Shown here one piece after another: positions 46,482-55,931 of a DNA stretch of 64,000 nucleotides. The notes under the pieces were generated by a model. That model had not been told where the DNA came from. It did no database searches and worked only from the letters and a program-made list of their open reading frames with translations. Position 1 is the first letter of the stretch. Each line of letters starts with the position of its first letter. The translations under genes and the position numbers were made by a program. Source of the stretch: Companilactobacillus nuruki (lineage in GTDB: Bacteria; Bacillota; Bacilli; Lactobacillales; Lactobacillaceae); the NCBI RefSeq assembly GCF_002872255.1, contig NZ_NIPR01000003.1, positions 1-64,000 on the forward strand, in the 5' to 3' direction.

Positions 46482-46540
46482 ATTAAATAATTGAAATATT
46501 AAATAAATTAATATTTTGTTCATTGGGGGTTTGTTTGTAA

Positions 46541-47941
46541 ATGAAGAAGATAATAAAAACAACTACAGGAACATATCATGGAGTTATTGACCACAGTCAT
46601 ATAGATTTTTTAGGAATTCCTTTTGGATATGGACGAAGGTTCAAAAGAGCAGAGAAATTTTCAATTGCAAAATTTGGACCCAATGAATTAAATAAAATGC
46701 ATTATGCTGTTCATAATGGGGTTCAACCTATGCAAGATGATGCACTGGATCAAAACAGTAAAATCACTTTTGGTGAAAATTGTTTGAATCTAGATATTTG
46801 TACCCCCGATATTGACGGAAAATACCCAATCGTGATTGAGTTTTATGGTGGCGGGTTCTTACGAGGTGGAAATTATAGCAAACAGATGTCCTGGCTTGAC
46901 CATGAAGCTATTGTTCATATCGTACCTAATTATCGACTTGGAATGTTTGGCTGGGGATATGTTGAAGGCGGAGATACAAATGTTGGCTTGTCTGATCAAT
47001 TGCTAGCGATTCAATGGGTTATTGATAATGCTAGTAGTCTAGGTGGAGACGTTGAAAATATTAGTTTAATTGGATTATCTGCGGGTGCTAAATCAATTGC
47101 TGCTTTAATGGCATCCAATTCAAATGTATTAGATAAGATTCAAAAGATTATATTATTTTCCGGTGGTGTTCAGACCATTCGCGATTCAAAGACTTCTAAA
47201 AAAGTTTCTGATTTTATTTGCCAAGAGAATAATATTAAATCGACTAAGGATTTATTTAATCTAACTGATGATGGATTACAGTTAGTTCAGAAACGGGCTT
47301 TAGAGAACCATTTACCAACTAATTGGTTTGGCCCGGTAATTGATGATGATTTAATTGCATCAAATTGGCAGGAAAAGTTAATAGATCGGGTTAAACGGAC
47401 GCATTTTAAAACAATCATTTCCGCTGGTAGCAATGAATTAGTAGGCTTGAAAGATATTAATATTAATAAGTTGGAAACTAATACGATAACTGATCTGTTT
47501 GGCGATAATTCCGAGAATTTAAAAAATACTCTTCTAAAAAAAGAGTATTCAAAGAGTGATTTTATTGAAATGTTAGGGATTGCCATGTACGCTCTGCCAG
47601 CAAGACGGTTAGCGGAACTACTCGTTCAAAAGGGCGATGCTGAGGTTTATTGTAATTATGCTAAGGTTTTTAAGGGACAACATGGAGGAACTGTTCGTTA
47701 CTTGAGCATTCCTGAGGAAGAATTAAATATTGATTTCCGTAAAAATCGACAATATATGTTAGATCTATTATGCGAATTTATCAGTAGTGGGAAACCTTAT
47801 GTGGAAGAAATTAAATATGAATGGCCGCTGTATGATGATGATAGATTAGTTTTAGAGTTGGATTCAGATGATCTTAAAAGTATTTCTATAATAAATCAGC
47901 GATATCCAGAAAAATTACCATGGCAATCTTATAGAATATAA
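46541..47941 (+). CDS. Type B carboxylesterase
   Basis: A 466-aa alpha/beta hydrolase of the carboxylesterase/cholinesterase family (PnbA-like). The oxyanion-hole loop EFYGGGFLRGGNYS and the nucleophile elbow GLSAGAKS (Ser) are clear; the catalytic His is likely in GQHGGTVRY. No signal peptide, so cytoplasmic. It hydrolyses carboxylic esters; the natural substrate is unknown. It stands alone in an accessory-looking region. Confidence 0.9.
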   Translation: MKKIIKTTTGTYHGVIDHSHIDFLGIPFGYGRRFKRAEKFSIAKFGPNELNKMHYAVHNGVQPMQDDALDQNSKITFGENCLNLDICTPDIDGKYPIVIEFYGGGFLRGGNYSKQMSWLDHEAIVHIVPNYRLGMFGWGYVEGGDTNVGLSDQLLAIQWVIDNASSLGGDVENISLIGLSAGAKSIAALMASNSNVLDKIQKIILFSGGVQTIRDSKTSKKVSDFICQENNIKSTKDLFNLTDDGLQLVQKRALENHLPTNWFGPVIDDDLIASNWQEKLIDRVKRTHFKTIISAGSNELVGLKDININKLETNTITDLFGDNSENLKNTLLKKEYSKSDFIEMLGIAMYALPARRLAELLVQKGDAEVYCNYAKVFKGQHGGTVRYLSIPEEELNIDFRKNRQYMLDLLCEFISSGKPYVEEIKYEWPLYDDDRLVLELDSDDLKSISIINQRYPEKLPWQSYRI

Positions 47942-48085
47942 AAAATAAATACCATCGTATTAGTATCTTTGGCATGTAATTAAAAAATAGTCTTGCAAAG
48001 AGTATAAATAAAATTTACAATGTAGCCGTTATGCTTAAAGGTTAAGCATTGTTTAAGATGCTTAGAATTTTAGAGGTGGGCGAAT

Positions 48086-48334
48086 TTGAAAAGGAAATTT
48101 GCGTTCGTTATTACGATTACGTTCATATTAATTGATGTTATGGCTGCATATTTAACACAACAAGCAGTGATTAGTAATCTGATGGGGATAATAATCGGAA
48201 TTGCGTTGATTGTTGCTTTAGTAATAATAACTAGAGTTCTTACAAAACTAAATCTAAGACGTGGCAAGCTAGTTTTTGTAGCTGTTTTCTTAGGATTGGT
48301 TCTGGGACGTTTGGTTTTAACTACATTAGCGTAG
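48086..48334 (+). CDS. Small membrane protein, 82 aa, unknown
   Basis: TTG start at 48086, 5 bases after AGAGGTGGG. Two to three hydrophobic helices (FVITITFILIDVMAAYL, IIIGIALIVALVII, LVFVAVFLGLVLG) with basic connectors. An overlapping minus-strand ORF has no ribosome-binding site and is rejected. A terminator follows at 48353. No family recognised. Confidence 0.65.
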   Translation: MKRKFAFVITITFILIDVMAAYLTQQAVISNLMGIIIGIALIVALVIITRVLTKLNLRRGKLVFVAVFLGLVLGRLVLTTLA

Positions 48335-48352
48335 AAAATTTGAATATTATTG

Positions 48353-48391
48353 AAGGATTGTGTGAGAATTAGTTTACACAATCCTTTTTTT
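48353..48391 (+). terminator. Terminator after the 82-aa membrane protein gene
   Basis: AAGGATTGTGT pairs with ACACAATCCTT and is followed by a T-run. Confidence 0.88.
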
Positions 48392-48431
48392 AGTATAATG
48401 ATTCAAGATATTGTTTTAAAAAGGAGTCACC

Positions 48432-49997
48432 ATGTCGAATCACTCATGGAAGAAAATTATTCTGGGTTTTATTTTTTTACTGTTAAGTATTCTTTATGCG
48501 GTTGTTTTTTTTCAAAAGGTAAATTTTACACAGACAACAATTTTTAATATTGCCCATATAAAAAGTTTATCTAATGTTTTTGTTTCTCCAATAAATTTCG
48601 ATTATTGGGATCATTCAGGAAGTCTGATTAATTTGTTTAGTCCGTGGTTGACAATTATGTCGGGATTTCTATTTGTTAATTTCAATGTACCAATTGGATT
48701 TTGCGTTTATCTGGCTTTGATTACTTTTTTAACCTTAGTCAGTGCCTATTTTTATATGGAAAAATTCTCCAAAGATACTTTCGAATCATTGCTTTTTGCT
48801 ATTATTTATGCTTTTTCAATGAATCGTTTTTGGCTAGTTTTCCACGAACAACGTTTAGAAAATTATTTGGTCTTGATATTTTTACCGATGTTTTATTATG
48901 GAGTTTATATATTTTTTAAAAATCATTCTTGGAAGACTTTGGCTTGGAGTTTTACTTTAATTATTTGGACAAGTCCCTATATGGCAATCGGTGTTTTATT
49001 GACGCTGTTACCAATAGGAGTATTAATTATTTTTTCAAAGATTTCACATCATTGGAAATATTGGGGCTCATTGTCGATCAATTCATTAAAACTAATCGGG
49101 TTAGTTTTAATAACTACTATTGGATTTATCGGGCCATTGATTGATATTCAATTTCATCACAATATCGTGCAGCAACCGATGAAAAACTTTGATTTTATAT
49201 CTTGGTTCAATACCTTTGGCTTTTCTACAATTCAAGGATATATGTTATTGGCAATTGGTGTGCTTTTATCATTGCTACTGATAATGATCTTTTTAAAAAG
49301 CTCGTTTAGTTATAAAGTATTAATGTTAGAAATGATTCCTTTAATGGCAATCATAATATGTCGCTTTCAAATATCAGAATTTGATACGAGCAGATTGATT
49401 TTAGCTTTTCAATGTATTCTTGATTTATTTGTGATCATTTTAATCAGTCGAATTATTATATTAGTTTTTCAAGAGGGGCCAGGAATCTTAAAATTATTCC
49501 TTATGGTACTAACTATTGGTGGTTTGGGATGGCTTAACTACAATCAATCGAATTCAATTGATTCCGAGCAAAATTTTAATATTAGTCAAAAAATTGATTA
49601 TTCTAAAACTGTGGTAAGTTATCACGATCATGCAGCAATTGGCAAGAGTAAATTTTTAGTAGACAATAAAAAAGCAGATGTTTCTTTTTATACTAAAAAT
49701 AACGATTATTGGATTCAGTATTATAATCCTAAATCTGTAATTTTGGATTTGCCTATTCAAGATTATTCAGGATACAAGGTACAACTAAATAATGAAACTG
49801 TGAAAACGACTATTTCTAAAAGAGGAACGTTGCAGTTACGTACCTACTCAGGGAAGAATATAATAGAGATTCATTCTAGGTATAATTGGATTGGGATAAT
49901 TTCGTTACTAATTAATTTGTTTGGCTTTATTATTTTGGGATATTTATCTTTGAAAGATCTGATTGGAAAAAACAAAAAAGTTCCTGAGAATAGTTGA
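48432..49997 (+). CDS. Polytopic membrane protein, 521 aa, unknown
   Basis: ATG 48432 follows AAGGAG. About eleven hydrophobic helices make up residues 1-380, followed by an extracytoplasmic stretch of about 100 residues (SYHDHAAIGKSKFLVDNKKA...) and a last helix near the C-terminus. That layout is reminiscent of GT-C glycosyltransferases or YfhO-type envelope proteins, but no catalytic DxD/DE motif could be assigned. TATAAT at 48394-48399 is a candidate -10. It is followed by the rplU promoter, which begins at its stop codon. Confidence 0.7.
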   Translation: MSNHSWKKIILGFIFLLLSILYAVVFFQKVNFTQTTIFNIAHIKSLSNVFVSPINFDYWDHSGSLINLFSPWLTIMSGFLFVNFNVPIGFCVYLALITFLTLVSAYFYMEKFSKDTFESLLFAIIYAFSMNRFWLVFHEQRLENYLVLIFLPMFYYGVYIFFKNHSWKTLAWSFTLIIWTSPYMAIGVLLTLLPIGVLIIFSKISHHWKYWGSLSINSLKLIGLVLITTIGFIGPLIDIQFHHNIVQQPMKNFDFISWFNTFGFSTIQGYMLLAIGVLLSLLLIMIFLKSSFSYKVLMLEMIPLMAIIICRFQISEFDTSRLILAFQCILDLFVIILISRIIILVFQEGPGILKLFLMVLTIGGLGWLNYNQSNSIDSEQNFNISQKIDYSKTVVSYHDHAAIGKSKFLVDNKKADVSFYTKNNDYWIQYYNPKSVILDLPIQDYSGYKVQLNNETVKTTISKRGTLQLRTYSGKNIIEIHSRYNWIGIISLLINLFGFIILGYLSLKDLIGKNKKVPENS

Positions 49998-50022
49998 AAA
50001 AGCAAGCAAAATTTGCTATATT
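49994..50022 (+). promoter_or_regulatory. Promoter of the rplU operon
   Basis: TTGAAA at 49994-49999 and TATATT at 50017-50022, spacer 17; the -35 overlaps the stop codon of the previous gene. Confidence 0.78.
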
Positions 50023-50027
50023 TTATA

Positions 50028-50112
50028 AGTTGCAATCACTATTGCATCTACAACCGCTCAAAATCGGGTTTAAGCTTAGTGCACCCGATTGGCGAGTCTT
50101 AGAAGGGAGTGT
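50028..50112 (+). promoter_or_regulatory. Ribosomal L21-type leader of rplU
   Basis: The leader contains the pattern GTTGCAATCACTATTGCATC...CAACCGCTC, with AATCGGGTT / CACCCGATT pairing. This matches the known L21 leader of low-GC Gram-positive rplU operons, an autoregulatory element. It lies just before the rplU ribosome-binding site (AGGGAG). Confidence 0.8.
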
Positions 50113-50118
50113 ACGTTT

Positions 50119-50430
50119 ATGTACGCAATTATTAAAACTGGTGGTAAGCAATATAAAGTTGAAGAAAATGCTTCAATTTATGTTGAAAAGCTTGATGTCA
50201 AAGAAGGGGACGCAGTTACATTTGATGATGTAATTTTGGTTTCTGATGGCGACAACATTAAGATTGGTAGCCCTGTAGTTGAAGGCGCTAGTGTTTCTGG
50301 TAAGGTTGAAAAGCAAGGTAAGGAAAAGAAAGTTGTTACTTACAAGTACAAGCCTAAGAAGCATTCACACAAGAAGACAGGTCACCGTCAACCATATACA
50401 AAGGTACTTATTGATAGTATCAAGGCTTAA
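50119..50430 (+). CDS. rplU: 50S ribosomal protein L21
   Basis: 103 aa from ATG 50119. Starts [17 protein letters not shown] and ends with the basic [20 protein letters not shown]. First gene of the rplU-prp-rpmA operon. Confidence 0.97.
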   Translation: MYAIIKTGGKQYKVEENASIYVEKLDVKEGDAVTFDDVILVSDGDNIKIGSPVVEGASVSGKVEKQGKEKKVVTYKYKPKKHSHKKTGHRQPYTKVLIDSIKA

Positions 50431-50432
50431 TC

Positions 50433-50777
50433 ATGATTAGAGCAAGTTTTCACCAAGATTCAGAGCAGTCGATCGATTCCTTTTTGATTAAGGGACATGC
50501 TGATTCAGGACCATATGGTCAAGATTTGGTTTGTGCCGCTGTTTCGGCAGTGACAATTGGAACAATCAACAATCTGGATAAGCTGACTGGGGCAACGCCT
50601 CAGATAGTCATGGATGAAGTCAATGGTGGTCATTTAGGTTGCCAATTTGACAAGGCGATATCACACGATACTGCTTTGTTATTGGATAATTTGTTTTGGA
50701 TTCTTAAAGATATCGAAGGCAGTTATCCAAAAAACATTGAAGTTCAAGTACAAAAAAATAAGATAGATCTTGATTAG
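50433..50777 (+). CDS. prp: Ribosomal-processing cysteine protease Prp
   Basis: A 114-aa YsxB/Prp protein with the catalytic His in GHADSGPYG and the catalytic Cys in DLVCAAVSAV. Prp removes the N-terminal extension of L27 in Firmicutes. It lies between rplU and rpmA, and the L27 encoded next door carries the matching extension. Confidence 0.95.
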   Translation: MIRASFHQDSEQSIDSFLIKGHADSGPYGQDLVCAAVSAVTIGTINNLDKLTGATPQIVMDEVNGGHLGCQFDKAISHDTALLLDNLFWILKDIEGSYPKNIEVQVQKNKIDLD

Positions 50778-50789
50778 GAGGTAAACTTC

Positions 50790-51062
50790 ATGCTTAAGAT
50801 GAATTTACAATTTTTCTCTCACCATAAGGGTGGTGGATCAACAAGTAACGGCCGTAATTCAGCTGGTCGTAGACTAGGTGCTAAGCGTGCTGATGGCCAA
50901 GCTATTACTGCTGGCTCAATTATTTATAGACAACGTGGTACAAAGATTCATCCCGGAACAAATGTTGGTCGCGGTGGCGATGATACATTGTTCGCACTTA
51001 CAGACGGTGTTGTTAAGTTCGAAAGACTTGGCAAAGACAAGAAGAAAGTTTCAGTATATTAA
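50790..51062 (+). CDS. rpmA: 50S ribosomal protein L27 with Prp-cleavable N-terminus
   Basis: A 90-aa L27 with the N-terminal extension MLKMNLQFF before [15 protein letters not shown]. This is the Prp recognition sequence; cleavage after LQFF exposes the mature L27. L27 sits near the peptidyl-transferase centre. AGGAGG precedes the ATG and a terminator follows. Confidence 0.97.
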   Translation: MLKMNLQFFSHHKGGGSTSNGRNSAGRRLGAKRADGQAITAGSIIYRQRGTKIHPGTNVGRGGDDTLFALTDGVVKFERLGKDKKKVSVY

Positions 51063-51074
51063 TATATTGATAGA

Positions 51075-51103
51075 AAAGGAGGACATTGTTCCTCTTTTTT
51101 TTA
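51075..51103 (+). terminator. Terminator of rplU-prp-rpmA
   Basis: AAAGGAGGA / TTCCTCTTT stem followed by T-run. Confidence 0.78.
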
Positions 51104-51199
51104 TATAATAAGCTTGAGTTATTGCCATTATCATGTAAATATTGGTAATATAATGTATAGTGTTTCATCGGCAAAATCTTAGAACTAAGGGAGAACAAA

Positions 51200-51763
51200 A
51201 TGTCAATTTCAGTAAATGATTTCAAAAATGGACTAACAATCGAAGTAAAAGATGGTATCTGGCGTGTTATAGAATTTCAACATGTTAAACCAGGTAAGGG
51301 TAGTGCCTTTGTACGTTCAAAGTTAAAGAACTTGAGAACTGGTGCTGTTCAAGAAATGACTTTTAGATCAACAGCTAAAGTTGAAAAAGCTACTATTGAA
51401 AATAAAAAGATGCAATATCTATATGCTGATGGTGAAAATCACGTCTTTATGGATACAACAACTTATGAACAATTGACTATTCCAGCGGAACAAATTCAAG
51501 AAGAATTGAAATACTTGAAGGAAAATATGGAAGTAAGTATCATGACTTACAATGGTGAGACGCTTGGGGTTGACGTACCTAATACAGTTGATCTTACGGT
51601 TACAGCTACTGAGGCTTCTATCAAGGGTGATACTCAATCAGGTGGTTCAAAACCAGCTACAATGGAAACTGGGTTAGTTGTACAAGTACCATTCTTCGTT
51701 AATGAAGGCGACAAGTTAACTATTAATACACAAGATGGTACTTATATTTCACGTGCTAATTAA
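51200..51763 (+). CDS. efp: Elongation factor P
   Basis: A 187-aa EF-P with the modified lysine in [14 protein letters not shown] (Lys about residue 34). It rescues ribosomes stalled at polyproline. ATG 51200 is preceded by AAGGGAG. TATAAT at 51149-51154 is a candidate -10. Confidence 0.97.
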   Translation: MSISVNDFKNGLTIEVKDGIWRVIEFQHVKPGKGSAFVRSKLKNLRTGAVQEMTFRSTAKVEKATIENKKMQYLYADGENHVFMDTTTYEQLTIPAEQIQEELKYLKENMEVSIMTYNGETLGVDVPNTVDLTVTATEASIKGDTQSGGSKPATMETGLVVQVPFFVNEGDKLTINTQDGTYISRAN

Positions 51764-51786
51764 TAACTGATTATGGAGATAAGTTT

Positions 51787-52206
51787 ATGGCTGAGCAAAA
51801 ATATATTTCTCTACAACAAGATAGTGGAAAAATAAATGGTAATGTTGAGATATCACATCAAGTTATTGAAATCCTATTAGGAATTGCTACAAATCAAGTT
51901 GAAGGTGTCTACGAGATGCGTGGTACAATTTCTAGTCGAATCGATTCACTTTTTGGAAGAATCAACCATGGTAAGGGTGTTGACGTGTTATTTGACGCTG
52001 ATAAAGTTTCAGCAAATGTATACGTGTATTTAGAATATGGCGTCTCAATCCCTAAAGTATCATTGGAGATTCAAAAATCAGCCATCGAACAGCTTAAATT
52101 CATGACCGATTTAAACTTAAGTGAAATAAATGTGCATGTTGTCGGATTGATTGCCAAAAAAGAAACTGGCGATATCGAACGTGTAACAACAGACAAAAAG
52201 GAATAA
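51787..52206 (+). CDS. Asp23/Gls24 family protein (YqhY-like)
   Basis: A 139-aa protein with the Gls24 pattern (GNVEISHQVIEILLGIATNQVEGVYEM... and VYVYLEYGVSIPKVSLEIQ). YqhY of B. subtilis is linked to acetyl-CoA carboxylase regulation and lies in the same position between efp and nusB. Confidence 0.92.
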   Translation: MAEQKYISLQQDSGKINGNVEISHQVIEILLGIATNQVEGVYEMRGTISSRIDSLFGRINHGKGVDVLFDADKVSANVYVYLEYGVSIPKVSLEIQKSAIEQLKFMTDLNLSEINVHVVGLIAKKETGDIERVTTDKKE

Positions 52207-52211
52207 AACTA

Positions 52212-52616
52212 GTGATAAGTAGACATAAGATCAGAGAACTTGCAGTTCAATCACTATTTTCCATTGAAACTACCAAAAACAATCCTGAAGATGCCATCAC
52301 ATCTACCATGCAACTATGTGATTTGGATCAAGAGGCTGTACCTGATTATTTGACGTTTTTAGTTTCTGGGACAATTGAACATCAAGCAGAACTTGATGAA
52401 CAAATTGCTACTCATTTGAAGAATAAATGGACGGTTGGCCGTCTGTCTAGAATCGATCGTGTAATTTTACGCGAAGGATTATTTGAAATGGAAAACAGTT
52501 TGGAAGTACCAAAGAAAGTAGCTATTGATGAGGCAATCGAAATGGCTGGTGACTTTGGCGATAAGGACTCAAAGTCCTTTATAAATGGTATTTTATCTAA
52601 TTTTGTAGAAGGGTAA
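52212..52616 (+). CDS. nusB: Transcription antitermination protein NusB
   Basis: 134 aa from GTG 52212. The N-terminus SRHKIRELAVQSLF and C-terminal EAIEMAGDFGDKDSKSFINGIL are typical. It forms the rRNA antitermination complex with S10/NusE. A terminator lies between it and folD. Confidence 0.96.
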   Translation: MISRHKIRELAVQSLFSIETTKNNPEDAITSTMQLCDLDQEAVPDYLTFLVSGTIEHQAELDEQIATHLKNKWTVGRLSRIDRVILREGLFEMENSLEVPKKVAIDEAIEMAGDFGDKDSKSFINGILSNFVEG

Positions 52617-52642
52617 AGGCTGGTAAATTTACCAGCCTTTTT
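52615..52642 (+). terminator. Terminator between nusB and folD
   Basis: AAAGGCTGGTAAA / TTTACCAGCCTTT perfect stem with T-run, immediately before the folD start region. Confidence 0.82.
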
Positions 52643-52654
52643 ATGGTGATTAGT

Positions 52655-53503
52655 GTGAAATTATTAGAGGGTAAAAAAGTGGCTCAGGCTTTAGATGAAA
52701 CAATGGCTAAACGAGTGGAATCTTTGAAAGAAAAAGGTATTACACCGGGATTGGCTGTTGTACTAGTTGGCGATAACAGTGCAAGTGCAGTTTATGTACG
52801 TAATAAGCAACGACGTGCTGAAAAATTGGGTATTAATTTTCAATTGATTCGCTTTGAAGAATCAGTTACTGAGCAAGAGTTGTTAGCAAAGATTGATGAA
52901 TTAAATAATGATTCAGCCATTGATGGTTTTCTGGTACAACTACCACTACCAGATCATATTGATGAAGATAAGGTTAATGAGGCAATTAGCCCTAATAAAG
53001 ATGTTGATGGATTTACTCCAATAAGTGTAGGTAATCTATGGATTGGAACACCAATGACTAAGCCAGCCACTGCGTCCGGTATTTTGATGATGTTAGATCA
53101 TTATAATGTTGATCTTGATGGTAAGAATGTTGTTATCATTGGTCGTTCTAATATTGTTGGTAAACCCACGGCGGCTTTAATGTTGGAACGTAACGCTACC
53201 GTGACTATCACGCATTCACACACTAAGAACCTAAAAGAAATAACAAGTAAGGCTGATGTGCTAGTTGTAGCCATTGGCCGAGCTAAATTCATTACTCAAG
53301 ATTACGTTAAAGATCAGGCCATAGTAATTGATGTTGGTATGGATCGCGATGAAAATGGTAAACTCTGTGGAGATGTTGACTTTGATGATGTAAAGGATAA
53401 AACATCAATGATAACACCAGTTCCTGGAGGAGTTGGACCAATGACCATCACAGCTTTAGTAGATCAAGTAATTGAATTAGCTGAAGGCAGGATAAATGGA
53501 TAA
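52655..53503 (+). CDS. folD: Methylenetetrahydrofolate dehydrogenase/cyclohydrolase
   Basis: About 282 aa from GTG 52655 (GGTGA upstream); the ATG at 52643 abuts the terminator T-run and is less likely. The substrate motif is KDVDGFTP, and the NADP loop IIGRSNIVGKP. It makes 10-formyl-THF. It overlaps xseA by 8 bases. Confidence 0.93.
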   Translation: MKLLEGKKVAQALDETMAKRVESLKEKGITPGLAVVLVGDNSASAVYVRNKQRRAEKLGINFQLIRFEESVTEQELLAKIDELNNDSAIDGFLVQLPLPDHIDEDKVNEAISPNKDVDGFTPISVGNLWIGTPMTKPATASGILMMLDHYNVDLDGKNVVIIGRSNIVGKPTAALMLERNATVTITHSHTKNLKEITSKADVLVVAIGRAKFITQDYVKDQAIVIDVGMDRDENGKLCGDVDFDDVKDKTSMITPVPGGVGPMTITALVDQVIELAEGRING

Positions 53504-54845
53504 TGATCAATATTTAACAGTTACCGCTTTAAGTAAATATCTAAAGAAGAAATTTGACGTGGACCCTTATTTGGGACACGTCTATTTGATGGGGGAAATT
53601 TCTAATTTTAGATTGCGTCCGCATGCTCATCAATATTTTTCTTTAAAAGATGATAAAGCTAAAATTTCTGCGATAATGTTTAAAGGAAATTTTGAAAAGA
53701 TTAAATTTCAACCAGAAGAGGGTATGCAAGTCCTCGTCCAAGGAAGAATTTCTCTTTATGAACCCTCAGGTTCCTATCAAATTTATATTGATTCGATGGA
53801 ACCGGCTGGTCTAGGAGCTCTATATGTTGCTTTTGAACAATTGAAAAAGAAATTAGCTGAACAAGGGGTCTTTGATTTACCAAAAAAGGTGATACCACAA
53901 TTCCCTAAAAGGATTGCCGTGGTTACTAGCCAATCGGGTGCAGTGATTCATGATATCATGACAACTGTAAGTAGACGTTTTCCGATTGTTCAATTGGTAC
54001 TTTATCCGGCTCAGGTTCAAGGAGATGAAGCAGCAGGTACAATCGTTGAACAACTAAAACGAATTAATGAAAACGGTCATTTCGATACGATTATTATCGG
54101 TCGTGGTGGTGGTTCGATTGAGGATCTTTGGCCCTTCAACGAAGAAATTGTTGCTCAAGCTATTGTCCAAAGCAAAATACCTGTAATTAGCTCAGTAGGG
54201 CATGAGACTGATACTACAATTGCTGATTTAGTTGCTGATTTGAGGGCTCCAACTCCAACAGCGGCAGCAGAATTAGCAACCCCTGTTTTAAATGATGTTT
54301 TGGAACATCTACAAGAGTTACAGACTCGTCTTTACAGCGCACAAAATAATATAATAAGTAATTATAAGGACAGAGTTAATTCTTTGTCTCAGAACGTTTT
54401 TTTGAGGCATCCTGAACGTATCTATGAGGTATACCTACAAAAGGTCGATTACTTAAAAGATAAATTAAATCAAAATATCAAGAATACATTAACTCGTTCA
54501 AAAACTGATTTGATTCAATATGCTAATAGATTAGTCAGAGAATCACCACGTGAACAAATATATAGTTATAGCAATCAAGTTAATCGAAATTATCAAATTT
54601 TAATTAACAATGTTAATAAAATTATCAATAAAAATCGTAATATATTTAATAGTCGTGTAGCTGCATTAGATTCATTGAGTCCGCTGAAGACATTGAGTAG
54701 AGGTTATGCTATTCCTACCAATCCAGACGGTAAAGTATTGCGAGATGTTTCCGATTATCAAGTAGATCAGTTAGTTGATTTACACGTTAAAAATGGTAAT
54801 GTCAAATTAATAACCAAAGAAATAAGTGAGGATAATAATGGCTGA
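53496..54845 (+). CDS. xseA: Exodeoxyribonuclease VII large subunit
   Basis: A 449-aa XseA with the N-terminal OB-fold (about 15-110) and the catalytic region ([38 protein letters not shown]), followed by a long coiled coil. It degrades single-stranded DNA to oligonucleotides. It overlaps folD and xseB. Confidence 0.97.
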   Translation: MDNDQYLTVTALSKYLKKKFDVDPYLGHVYLMGEISNFRLRPHAHQYFSLKDDKAKISAIMFKGNFEKIKFQPEEGMQVLVQGRISLYEPSGSYQIYIDSMEPAGLGALYVAFEQLKKKLAEQGVFDLPKKVIPQFPKRIAVVTSQSGAVIHDIMTTVSRRFPIVQLVLYPAQVQGDEAAGTIVEQLKRINENGHFDTIIIGRGGGSIEDLWPFNEEIVAQAIVQSKIPVISSVGHETDTTIADLVADLRAPTPTAAAELATPVLNDVLEHLQELQTRLYSAQNNIISNYKDRVNSLSQNVFLRHPERIYEVYLQKVDYLKDKLNQNIKNTLTRSKTDLIQYANRLVRESPREQIYSYSNQVNRNYQILINNVNKIINKNRNIFNSRVAALDSLSPLKTLSRGYAIPTNPDGKVLRDVSDYQVDQLVDLHVKNGNVKLITKEISEDNNG

Positions 54846-55083
54846 TAAGAAAACTTTTGAAGAAAATTTGGCTGATTTAGAAGCAATAGTGACAAACCTT
54901 GAGTCAGGTAATGTCCCATTGGAAGAAGCTATGGAGAAGTTTAAGATCGGTGTTACCTTGAGTAAGGAATTGGAAAAAACTCTTAGTGATGCTGAAGCCA
55001 CAGTTACCAAAATCATGACTAAAGATGGACAAGAAGTTAATATGAAGAATGACCAGAATGAAGGAAACAAAGATGCAAATTAA
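54838..55083 (+). CDS. xseB: Exodeoxyribonuclease VII small subunit
   Basis: 81 aa from ATG 54838, overlapping the xseA stop by 8 bases. [27 protein letters not shown] is the family signature. An extended acidic tail precedes the stop, which overlaps the ispA start. Confidence 0.96.
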   Translation: MADKKTFEENLADLEAIVTNLESGNVPLEEAMEKFKIGVTLSKELEKTLSDAEATVTKIMTKDGQEVNMKNDQNEGNKDAN

Positions 55084-55921
55084 AAATTTTTCAGAATTTT
55101 GCACACAAGTTTTACCTGAATTCAATCAATTCTTGAATGACAAACTAAATAATGAAATAAAACAGACTACTCTTCGCGATGCAATGCTTTATTCACTGAA
55201 TGCTGGTGGCAAAAGGGTTCGTCCAATGTTGTTTTTGGCAGTCGTTTATTCTTGTGGTATCAGAAAAGAAGATTTGAAGAGTTATTTTGACATTGCTGGA
55301 GCAATTGAATTGGTTCATACATATTCATTGATTCATGATGATCTTCCAGAGATGGATGATAGCGATTATCGCCGTGGAAAATTGTCCAACCATAAAAAAT
55401 TTGGAACTGGCCCCGCAGTTCTTGCCGGAGATGGATTATTGACACAGGCATTTTATTGGATCGCCAAATCAAACTTGACAACTGATAAGAGGATGGCGGC
55501 CATACGCATACTAGCTCATAATGCTGGTCCGATGGGTATGGTAGCTGGACAAATGACTGATATTACCATGGAAGATAAACATCTGAACGAAGAGGAACTG
55601 ACAACTTTACATAAAGAAAAAACAGCTGATTTGATTACTGCTGCGGTAACAGTTGGAGCTTTTTGTGCCGGACATGATTTATCTAAAAATTTAGTTCAGT
55701 ATGCTAATAATATTGGTTTAGCCTTTCAATTGAAGGATGATTTGAATGATGCTGATGATGGAGAAGATATCGATAAGAATACTTTTCCAAACTTGATTGG
55801 TAAAAAAGCGACTGAACAAAAATTAACTGAATTAATTAAGTCTGCACTTAATGCGGTTTTGAAGGAAGAAGAATTCGATAAAAACTTATTGGTAAGCTTT
55901 TTGGATTATTTTAAAGAATAG
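55073..55921 (+). CDS. ispA: Farnesyl diphosphate synthase (IspA-type)
   Basis: 282 aa from ATG 55073 (AAGGAA upstream). The first aspartate-rich motif is DDLPEMDD, the second [11 protein letters not shown], with GGKRVRP near residue 45. It makes farnesyl diphosphate for undecaprenyl and other isoprenoids. The start codon overlaps xseB. Confidence 0.95.
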   Translation: MQIKNFSEFCTQVLPEFNQFLNDKLNNEIKQTTLRDAMLYSLNAGGKRVRPMLFLAVVYSCGIRKEDLKSYFDIAGAIELVHTYSLIHDDLPEMDDSDYRRGKLSNHKKFGTGPAVLAGDGLLTQAFYWIAKSNLTTDKRMAAIRILAHNAGPMGMVAGQMTDITMEDKHLNEEELTTLHKEKTADLITAAVTVGAFCAGHDLSKNLVQYANNIGLAFQLKDDLNDADDGEDIDKNTFPNLIGKKATEQKLTELIKSALNAVLKEEEFDKNLLVSFLDYFKE

Positions 55922-55931
55922 GTGACACATA

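Noticed and set aside
48070-48381. 103-aa minus-strand ORF opposite the 82-aa membrane protein
   Set aside because: No ribosome-binding site, and the + strand gene has both a site and a terminator.
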